NCBI GenBank assembly: GCA_907165065.1
Contig: OU015541.1
Span: forward strand, 13,507,001-13,571,000
Source: Caprimulgus europaeus
Taxonomy: Eukaryota > Chordata > Aves > Caprimulgiformes > Caprimulgidae
Reading direction: 5' to 3'
DNA: 64,000 nt
Shown here: positions 26,041-58,929 of the stretch, piece after piece
Layout of the letters: each line of letters begins with the position of its first letter
Position numbering within the stretch: position 1 is the first letter of the stretch
The notes under the pieces: model-generated
What the model was told of the DNA's origin: nothing
What the model saw: only the letters and a program-made list of their open reading frames with translations
Databases searched by the model: none
Translations under genes and position numbers: made by a program

Positions 26041-26690
26041 CCCCAAGGACCCCCACCCATGGGAGTACAACAGGGGATCCTCACCAAGAGGGGTCCCGGG
26101 GGACTCCCACCCATGGAATGCATGAGAGACTTCTGCCTCTGAGGGTGCCCTGCACTTAGCGTGGTGCACTTGGGGATCCCCATCCACGTTGTACCCTGGG
26201 GGACCCGCACCCACAGGGTGCCCTGGGGACCCTCACCTCCGAGGCTGCCCCGAGGGACCTGTGCTTACAGGAACTCCAGGGGACTTGCACTGCTGAGGAC
26301 ACCCTGGGGACCCCCTTCCCTAGACCTGCCCTGAGGGACCCTTACCCTCAGGGGTATCCCAGGGACCCCCACTCACTGAGATGCCCCAGGGTGTCCCTCC
26401 TCCCTCGGGGTGCCTCAACAACCTGCTCTGTAGGGGACAACACAAGAGGGGACCGCTGTCCCTGGGGATGCCTTAGGGACCCTCACTCATGGGAAGACTT
26501 GCACTGCTGAAGATGCCCGGGAGGCCCCTTACCCACGGGGCTGCCCCCACCCCACGGGGATGTCCCGGAGACCCCTACCCACGGGGAGACCTGCACTCCC
26601 AAGGCTGCCCCAAGGACCTGCGCAGCTGAAGATGCCCGACGAGGGGGGAGCTCCCTTACCCTCGGGAGTGGCTTCCCCCCGGGATGTCCC
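26041..26690. repeat. degenerate GC-rich minisatellite upstream of the promoter
   Basis: Roughly 20 imperfect units of about 27 bp (range 19-55) follow the pattern GGTGCCCTGGGGACCCTCAC plus CCACGG/CCTCAG. Examples start near 26216, 26287, 26314, 26342 and 26470. Units end in CACGG, CTCAG or TGAAG and vary in length. The array runs straight into the CpG island of MTCL2. Confidence 0.8.
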
Positions 26691-26945
26691 CCCATCAACC
26701 GGGGTCCTGGGGGTGGGAGCGGCCGGCGCGGCGCTGGGCGGGCGGAGGGGTCGCTGTTGCCGTCAGCACGGCCACCCCCTCCCCGCCCCTCTCCGCTCCG
26801 CTCCCCCACTCCCCTCCCCTTCCCTCCTCCGCCGCCGCCTTTTGTTCGCCGCCCGTGCGCGTCCCCGCCCGGCGGCGGGGCGGGCGGAGCCGGGGCCGCA
26901 GCCGCAGCCGCAGCCGGGGCCGAGCCCAGCGCAGCGCAGCGGGAC

Positions 26946-51607
<24,662 letters not shown>

Positions 51608-52353
51608 GGACGGGGGGCCGGGGGATGCAGCATGCCTGCTTTCCACTCTCCCGCCGGAACAGCTCCCGCGCTGACACCCCCCGCTCGGAGGTGGCGCGGG
51701 CGCATCTGTCTCCTAACCGTCCCCTCACCCCGGGGACGCTTACGAAGCAGATGTGGAGCCGGAGGCTGCCGGCACCCCTGGGGTACGTGGGGACATCCCG
51801 CCGGGGTGGCTGCTTCACCTCCTGCCTGTGTGGAGACCCACTCCCTCGGAGCTGCTGCCGGCGCTGGGGGGTCCTCACCTGTGCCCACCACCCCGGGAAT
51901 GTCAGTGGAGACCCCGCCATGCCGAGGGCTCGCCGGGAAGGGGAGAGCAGCCGGGGGAGGCTGCTGGTGTAGATAGGGCAGGGCTGGGGCAGGATGCCGG
52001 ATGGATGCCGTGGGTGGAGGCGCGGTGCCGTGTTGGCCCCACGGGCAGGGGGTGCTGGCTCCGGCCCCAGGGCCGCTGCCCACACCCCGGCACATCCCTG
52101 CCAGCCACCATTGCGGGGTGATTGCATCAGCCGCAGGGCCACGCGCGCTCCCCCCGCAGGAAGAAGGCGGGAGGGTCCCTGCGGTCACCCAGGCTGGGCT
52201 GGGCGTGTGGGGGGCCCCTCCCTGGCTACCCTTCTGCTCTAGGGGGGCTGCTCACTGCTGGAGAGGGTCCGGGTGGTCCCCTGGGCTCCTCCAGCTGCAG
52301 AGACAGGCTGGCTGGTGTACAGTGTGGGGGGAGATGGCGTGTGCCTGCGCACA

Positions 52354-52372
52354 TGTGTGTGTGTGTGTGTGC
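52354..52372. repeat. (TG)n microsatellite
   Basis: An uninterrupted run of about nine TG dinucleotides in the putative 3' UTR. Confidence 0.9.
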
Positions 52373-52506
52373 ACACTCACATCTGTCCATATCTCCTGTC
52401 ACCATCCTGAGGGGCCACAGCTGTGGTGCCCCCAGCATTGCGCCCACCTCCCTTCCTGGGGCCACTTGTCGTTTGTTCCTCCAAGTGCTGAATACCCATA
52501 TTTATC

Positions 52507-52557
52507 TTTTTTTTTTTTTTTTTTTCCTCTTTTTTTTTTGTTTTTTTGGGGGTTTTT
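52507..52557. repeat. poly-T tract
   Basis: 19 consecutive T (52507-52525), then T-runs broken by CC, C, G and a short GGGGG block. Confidence 0.9.
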
Positions 52558-52984
52558 TCGTTCTCCTCCTCTTTTGGCTCTGCCCAGCTCCGGACAGCCT
52601 GCAATGTAAAACCAAGTGCATTTTAAAAATACCAAAATGAGCTACACTGGAGATGTACCAATTGGATTAAGAGATTTGTGGGTTGGGAGGCTGCAGCGTG
52701 GCCTGCGGTCTGCGCCGCTCGTCCCTCGGTCACCACCAGAAAAAGCCTTATCTGGGGAGGGAGGGGACAGCAGCCACAGCCCCACAGCAGTGCAGAGCTC
52801 CTGGGGCTGGGGGGCTGCGTCCCAGCCCCACGCAGAGCAGCGTCGGTGCCTCTGTGCAACCCCAGGAGAGAACGGCAATGTCGGAGGAAAATAGGCCTGA
52901 CCTATTTTCAAGCTGCCTGCCGGGGGCTGGGCAGGGATTCACCCAGATGGAGCTGCCTGCAGGTGCCAGCACCTCCTGGGGCTC

Positions 52985-53460
52985 TGGGCATTGCTCAGGG
53001 GCTGTGGACCTTGCTCTGGGGGCTCTATACATTGCTCCAGGGGCTCCATGCATTGCTCTGGGGCTCTATACATTGCTCCAGGGGCTCCATGCATTGCTCT
53101 GGGGCTCTATACATTGCTCCAGGAGCTCTGTGCATTGCTCTGGGTCCATGTACACTGCTCCAGGGGCTCTATAGGTGACTCAAGGGGTGCTGTACATTGC
53201 TCAGGGGCTGTGTACCTTGCTCTGCAGGCTCTGTACATTGCCCCAGGACCTGTGTGCATAGCTCCAGGGGCTCTGTACATTGCTGTGGGGGCTGTATACG
53301 TTGCTCTGGGGCTGTGTACCTTGCTCTGCAGGCTCTGTACATTGCCCCAGGACCTGTGTGCATAGCTCCAGGGGCTCTGTACATTGCTGTGGGGGCTGTA
53401 TACGTTGCTCTGGGGCTCTGTACATTGCTCTTGGGTTGTGTACCCTGCTCCAGAGACTCT
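52985..53460. repeat. tandem-repeat array, CATTGCTC(C/T) units
   Basis: About 20 units of 20-31 bp follow the pattern GGGGCTCTATACATTGCTCC, with variants GGGCTCCATGCATTGCTCT and GGGCTGTGTACCTTGCTCT. Adjacent pairs form a higher-order period of about 42 bp near 53020-53120. Open frames through it on both strands are repeat artefacts (monotonous peptides). Confidence 0.92.
53204..53411. repeat. perfect 104-bp tandem duplication
   Basis: 53204-53307 and 53308-53411 are identical as far as I can read base by base, both beginning GGGGCTGTGTACCTTGCTCT and ending TATACGTTGCTCTG. The identity contrasts with the diverged units around it. Confidence 0.9.
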
Positions 53461-53861
53461 GGGCGTTGCTGTCATCTTGCAGCTTCGCTTCAAAACTGCT
53501 CCCAGTGCCGAAGCTGCTGCCCCCTCCTGTCCCACTGCCCGCAGCAGCCAGGCTGCATCACTGCCACGTCGCAGCCTCCAGCAGCATCTCCACGACAGCC
53601 GCTCACTGCCTGTGTCTCTGGACACACCAGCATCAGCCAGGGCCCAGCAAGCCCAGCACCCGTGGCCTTTTGCTCCTGCGGTGTCTGTCTGGCCCCATGG
53701 GGACCCTGGTCACCTCACCAGCAACCGGGGCCGGGCAGCATCCCTGCCTGCCACGGAGAAGTCGGGTCCCTGCACCCCGGCAGCACTGCCACGGGCGATC
53801 TCCTGCTGTACATAGATGCTTTTGGGGTGGTTTTTAGCATTTTCATTGATAACAGGGGTTT

Positions 53862-53900
53862 TGGTTTTGTTTGTTTTGTTTTGTTTTGTTTTGTTTTATT
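53862..53900. repeat. (TTTTG)n simple repeat
   Basis: About seven TTTTG pentamers lead into a T/A-rich segment near the proximal polyadenylation site. Confidence 0.88.
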
Positions 53901-53993
53901 TTTTAAAAAAGACTCTCTACTTTTGGAATGTGGTTTCTCATTTTTACAACTGCCTTTTAATTATTTGTAATATTGATCAGTTCTGTTTTACTG

Positions 53994-54001
53994 TGTAAAT
54001 A
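53994..54001 (+). promoter_or_regulatory. Pumilio-type element TGTAAATA
   Basis: Matches the PUF consensus UGUANAUA and lies in the AT-rich end of the proximal 3' UTR, 315 bp before the AATAAA. An 8-mer of this kind occurs by chance, so function is an inference. Confidence 0.4.
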
Positions 54002-54315
54002 GTGGTGCTGGGTGTTTCATGGGGCGGGGGGCTGAGCCAAGGCTGGTGAGGGATCTGCAAAGGCAACGGGAACAATTTGCTTGAGGTGTGGAGGGGCTGA
54101 TCCAGCCCTGGCCCCTGCGCAGCCTCTGTCCCTGTCCTCCCCACACACCAGTGCCCAGCCCAGGGTGATGCCCGAGGTGTTTCAGGCAAAGCCGTGCTTG
54201 CCCCTGCCCTGTCCTCCCACACCAAGGTCGCATGAAGGGCATCTTCTGCCCCGATGACAGCCCCCCTGCCTGCCCCATCCTGCACCCCTGTACCCCACCT
54301 GCTTGTCGTGTGATG

Positions 54316-54321
54316 AATAAA
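54316..54321 (+). terminator. MTCL2: proximal polyadenylation signal of MTCL2
   Basis: AATAAA in GATGAATAAAGGCTCTGC, with cleavage expected 15-25 bp downstream, in a C-rich context. It gives a 3' UTR of about 2.7 kb. Confidence 0.65.
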
Positions 54322-54879
54322 GGCTCTGCAACCCCTCACCCACGCCCTGGGTGCTGCCTTCCCGTGCTGCAGTGCGGGGACCGTGATGCCTGTCCTGTCT
54401 GGGGAACTGCTGGTGCTGAGGAGGGAAGTGTGGTGGCTGGGGCACCCGTAGGTGGGGAGATGCATCTAGATCCTGCCCCTCTCCCTGCCATCCTGCCAGC
54501 TGCCCACCCCACACAGCGTCCCATCCTCTCCTCACCCGCCTCTTTCTCCGCAACACTGTCCCCATGTGCTGACCCCCTTTGTGCCACCACACCAGGGCTC
54601 CTTGTCATTGCCCATGGGTCCTCCATGGCCTCACTGCCAGGGCTGTCACCTCACACCAGGCTCCTCTTGGCTCTGCATTGTTCTTGTGATGCTGGTGTTG
54701 CTCATGCCTCTCTTGTCCCATCCCATCCTGCCCAGCAGCTCTCCCAGCCTGCACACAGACCCCACATCCCCTTTCCCAAAACTGCCCATGGCTTCTTGCT
54801 TTTGTGCCCCTCGTCACCTGCAGGTCCCGGCCTCTTCCAGGCTCACTACATTAAACTGTCCTTCCCTGGGGTCTTCTAT

Positions 54880-55600
54880 TGCCCACCATGACCTTTCCCT
54901 ACTTCTTTTGCTTCATCATCCTTCATGTCCTATCCCTTTCATCCCTGCTGTTTGATCCCCCATGTCCCTTCCTTCCTTCTTGTTATCCTCCATCCTCAGT
55001 CTATTCCTTTCTTCCTTCATTTGCTCTTCCATTGGAGACACCCTCTGGTGTCCACACCAACCTTAAAGCTCATCCAGTTCCAACCCCCCTGCCATCAGCA
55101 GGGACACCTTCTACTAGACCAGGCTGCTCAAAGCCTCATCCAACCTGGCCGAGAACACTTCCAGGGAGGAAGTGCCCTCTCCTCCTACTCGACCTCTGGC
55201 TATGTCATCATCCCTTGTCATTCACCTCCCACAGTCTCCTTGTTTCTCCTCATACTCCTCCACCTCTCCCCATGTCCCCATCTCTCCTAATCCTCCAAGT
55301 GTCCCACATACCTCACAGATTTCCCCTCTACCCCTTCCTGACCTCCAACCGTCCTCCCTTACCTCACACCTCCCTCTCTCTCCGTCCTTTCATTCTCCTT
55401 CTCCTCCCAGCTCCATTCTGACCTCCCATCTTCTCCCAGCCTGGCCTCTCCCATTTGTCTTCTCTTCCATCCTCCCTGCGCTCTTTTACTCCCAGCACAT
55501 CTCACTCCTGCTGTTAACTTTCTCCTTCTCTTCCTCCTTTCCCTGCCTTGTATCCTACCCCTTACCAACCCAGGAAAGCCACCGCCAGCACAGCCACCCC
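54880..55600. repeat. long C/T-rich (homopyrimidine-biased) tract
   Basis: About 700 bp in which purines are scarce on the + strand (for example CTCCTTCTCCTCCCAGCTCC, CTTTCTCCTTCTCTTCCTCC). It is interrupted by a CR1 fragment at 55058-55172. Confidence 0.85.
55058..55172 (-). mobile_element. CR1 3'-end fragment, antisense
   Basis: ACCTTAAAGCTCATCCAGTT, CTGCCATCAGCAGGGACACC, TTCTACTAGACCAGGCTGCT and CACTTCCAGGGAGG match the other antisense CR1 tails, but the outermost 3' terminus (the ATCATAGAAT...GGTTGGAAGG part) is missing. The element was therefore broken after insertion, probably by expansion of the surrounding tract. Confidence 0.9.
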
Positions 55601-55609
55601 TGATGCAAG

Positions 55610-56090
55610 CAGGAAGGGCCCTTACTGTTGGGAATGGGATGTGGGGCTAGGTTAGATGGAGAACCCACCTCCCACCCTGTCCACACTGCTCAAGGCATTT
55701 TCATAGTAGAGGTAATGGCCACAGCTTGCAGGCAGGGAGATTCATGCTGGACATCAGCAAACACCCCTCTCTAGGGCTGGTGCAACTGGAACTGGTCACT
55801 GGGGAAGAGGGAAGATCTCTGCCCTTGGAAGGTTTCACAACTCAGATAGATAAAGTCACCAACGTTCTGATTTAGCATTGGCAATAGCTATTTTGGAACA
55901 CAGAGCTTGACCAGAGCCCCCTGGGATCCTTCCAAGCCCACACAGCTTTGGGAGACTTCTCCAAGCAGTGGAGGATTTCCAAGGGGGGCCATAAAAGCCA
56001 GACCTGGCTTTGAATGCAGTGCTTGGGATGCTGCAGGACATGAGGAACTACCCTTGCCACTTGCAGCCGCTCCATGGTGCTCAAGCAAGA
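55610..56090. other. non-coding, nothing recognised
   Basis: Between the C/T-rich tract and the 24-bp minisatellite. No gene or repeat family identified. Confidence 0.45.
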
Positions 56091-56094
56091 CTGA

Positions 56095-56475
56095 CCCCAT
56101 GCTGCCTGAGCAGGACCACCCCACACTGCTCAAGCAGGCCACCCTGTGCTTTTTGAGCTGGATCACATCAACCTGCTTGACAAGCAGGACCATCCCACAC
56201 TGCTTGAGCAGGACCACTCCATGCTATTCCAGAAGGACCACTCCATGCTGCTCTAGCAGGACCACCCCATGTTATTCCAGCAGGACCATTCCATGCTGCT
56301 TAAGCAGAACCATTCCAGGTTGCTTGAGCAGGACCACCTTAATGCTGCTCCAGCAGAACTATCCCATGCTGGTGAAGCAGAACCTCTCCAGGCTCCTTAA
56401 GCAGGATCATCCAGTGCAGCTTGCACAGAATCTTCCCATATTGCTCAAGCAGGAGCACCTCATGTAGCTTGAGTA
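56095..56475. repeat. minisatellite, about 15 units of 24 bp
   Basis: The unit GCAGGACCACYCCATGCTGC plus TYNA is repeated with 24-bp spacing, clearest at 56230-56330. Because 24 is divisible by three, a frame stays open through it (repeated 8-residue pattern), but I consider it non-coding. Confidence 0.88.
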
Positions 56476-56479
56476 CCAT

Positions 56480-57180
56480 GGGCCAGACTAAAGTGGCTTC
56501 CTGAAAGACTGCCAGATCCCTGACGAGTGAGCTATCCCTGAGATGACCCCTCAGACCCTAGAGCCAGGGACCCTTTCATCATCTTTGTTTTCCTTCCCTT
56601 GGGCTGAGCCATGCAGGGGCATGGCCATCCCCTTCCAATGACCTTATGACTGTACTAGGGCACAAGGCTGCTGGCACTGCTGCCAAGGGGAGGACAGGTC
56701 TCCTCTCCATCCCAAGGGAGCCCCATACCCTGAGGGACCTGCCTGCAGGGCCTGTTTAGAGCATCCAACATCACTCACGCACAAGGGCCAACCAGCCTTG
56801 CTTGACTGTGGACTTTGCCTTCTAATGTTGGAGGCTCCAACCACCCCATGGAGAGGACCCCTGCCCTTCCCAAGTTGATGTGGCTGAGGGACCATCCCAC
56901 TGCAATACGGGCAGGGACAGGGCAGCCAGTGTCTGGCAGGGTGGGGGTGACATTTGTAAAGCATTCCTGTCCACATGCCTTCCTGGCTGGTAAATCTGGG
57001 GGGAGGGTGGAGGGAATTGACTACCTGTGTTAGAAACTAGCTGAACTTCCCGTGTCTCCCCAGGCTGGATTTCTTACTCCAAATGTTCAAACTGTTGTAT
57101 ATTGTACTGGGATTTTTACATTGAATTATTGTAGAAAACAAAAATTTAAATCAAGTCTGTTAAAAAAAGAAACATTAAAA
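56480..57180. other. MTCL2: putative distal 3' UTR
   Basis: Unique sequence that becomes AT-rich from 57080 (TTGTATATTGTACTGGG, TTTTTACATTGAATTATTG), as is common just before a polyadenylation site. Confidence 0.45.
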
Positions 57181-57193
57181 ATCTCTATGAAAA

Positions 57194-57199
57194 AATAAA
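57194..57199 (+). terminator. MTCL2: distal polyadenylation signal, probably MTCL2
   Basis: AATAAA in AAAAAATAAAGCTGTC, preceded by an auxiliary ATTAAA at 57174 and followed by a TGTGTC/GTGATGTGGC GT-rich stretch at 57228-57250. This is a textbook cleavage context. Its link to MTCL2 rests on strand and lack of any other gene. Confidence 0.6.
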
Positions 57200-57219
57200 G
57201 CTGTCTCCAAGTCCTCTTC

Positions 57220-58375
57220 TTACATATGTGTCAGAGCAGTGATGTGGCTTTCCTGCCCTGCCTGTCCCCTGCCTGCCACAGCCCCTGGGACACCAACTAC
57301 GGTGAAGATGCAGCTCTTGTGTTGTAATGTCCTGGGTGATGAAGGAAACAGCCCCCATCTCACAGCATCTGCCAGGCTGTGGGAGAGCCTGAGCCCCCAG
57401 TACGAGGCAGCCTGGGGTGTTTGTCACTGACCCCTTGGGTCCCCAAAAGTTGTGTCCTCACCACAGGGCAAGGCACAGTCAAGGCCATGGGTGAACAATG
57501 CCTGGAGCCCAGTTTTGGGGTCCTGGATGCTGAAGACGTGGCTGGGGTGGGACAAGCTGCTGCCTGAATCTGGAGGCAGCTCCCAGACGTCACCCACTGC
57601 CTTTCACCCTGGTGAAAGGCCTGTTTTAATGCAGCTTCCGTGGTGTTGCAAGGTCCAAGAGGTTTTCAGAGCAAATGGCCAGTCCCCGGGCCAAATCACA
57701 GCCCAGAAAGCTGAGCAGCTGAGTTTGATGCTGGGGATGTGTGAGCCCACACCACCCTCTGGTGTCAGCACCGACCTCAGCTCCGTGCAGCCCTGCTCCA
57801 GCCATGTCCCTTTGCTCCCAGGTCTGCCTGGCTACCACCACCCTTGCACCACCCCAAATCCTGCTCACTTGAAGCAGGCCTCATCCTGCTCCCATATGGA
57901 CATCTCCACACGGTGTGGGGCAGGATATGGCCAAGCCAAAAGGAAGTAAGAGCAAAGCAGACCCGCTTTGTTGGGTGCTATCATCAGCCCTCGCTGTCCC
58001 ACCAAGCACTGGTGCACTCCTGCTACCCTCCAAGCTGTCCCAGCGTGGGACATGCTCCTGTGCCCACATACAAGCCCTCGCCCTTCCCTGGGCTTCATGT
58101 CCAAGAGAGGTAGCAGGGTGTGGGGCTGGGCAACATCTTCAGCCCGCCCCGTGCAGGTGGGTAATGGCTTTCTTGCTTCTGGGTACCAGAAGAGCGTCCT
58201 GGTGCAGCTCAGCTCCCGGCTGCTCCAGGCTCTGGGCAGAGCAGAAGCAGGTGGTGCCAGGGGACAGTGTGGGGACACATGTGCCCAGACCCTAAGGCTG
58301 GAATGAGACCCAGCATGGCCAGCCCATGTGCTGCACCATGAGATGTGGCTGCAGTGAATTCATGCCCGGATCCTG
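57220..58375. other. intergenic, nothing recognised
   Basis: GC-rich with open frames on both strands, none with family resemblance. Confidence 0.5.
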
Positions 58376-58925
58376 CATCGCTGCCACCTCAGACACTGCA
58401 CCACTGCCACCACAGACACTGCCTTGCTGCCACCTCAGGCCCCGCATCACTGGCACCTCAGACGCTGCCTTGCTGCCACCTCAGACCCTGCCTTGCTGCC
58501 ACCACAGACCCCGCATCACTGGCACCACAGACCCTGCCTTGCTGCCACCTCAGACCCTGCACCACTGCCACCACAGACCCTGCCTTGCTGCCACCTCAGA
58601 CCCTGCACCACTGCCACCACAGACCCTGCCTTGCTGCCACCTCAGACCCTGCACCACTGCCACCACAGACCCTGCCTTGCTGCCACCACAGACCCCACAT
58701 CACTGGCACCGCGTGCTCCGTGTCACTGGCATTGTGAGCCCTGCATTGCCAGCATCTCAGACCCCACATCACTGCCACTGCAGACCCCACATAGCTGCTA
58801 CTGCAGACCCTGCATGGCTGGCACTGGGGACCCTGCACAGCTTGCACTGGGGACCCTGCACGGCTGGCACTGGGCATTGCTAGCACTGCAGACCCCACAC
58901 AGCTGGCACTGTGGGCCCTGGCACA
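58376..58925. repeat. minisatellite with 23-bp unit
   Basis: The unit CACCWCAGACCCTGCMYYRC plus TGC alternates two types (CACCACTGC and CCTTGCTGC), giving a 46-bp higher-order period, cleanest at 58380-58690. The units then decay to TGGCACTGGGGACCCTGCA types toward 58925. The 23-bp period is not a multiple of three, and the frames that stay open through it do so by composition. Confidence 0.92.
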
Positions 58926-58929
58926 GCAG

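Larger units (their letters stand above)
51608..57215 (+). other. MTCL2: MTCL2 3' untranslated region (proximal end about 54335, distal about 57215)
   Basis: No gene starts here and two good polyadenylation signals follow. The first 2.7 kb to AATAAA at 54316 includes a (TG)n run, poly-T, the CATTGCTC minisatellite and an AT-rich end (53850-54005) with typical UTR character. The stretch from 54336 to 57215 would be extra UTR only if the distal signal is used. It holds a C/T-rich tract, a CR1 fragment, a 24-bp minisatellite and an AT-rich end at 57080-57200. The distal extension is inference. Confidence 0.6.

Noticed and set aside
53107..53625. Repetitive open frames (monotonous Tyr-Arg-Ala-Pro type peptides)
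   Set aside because: Produced by the 3' minisatellite. Frames are open on both strands and change with copy number.
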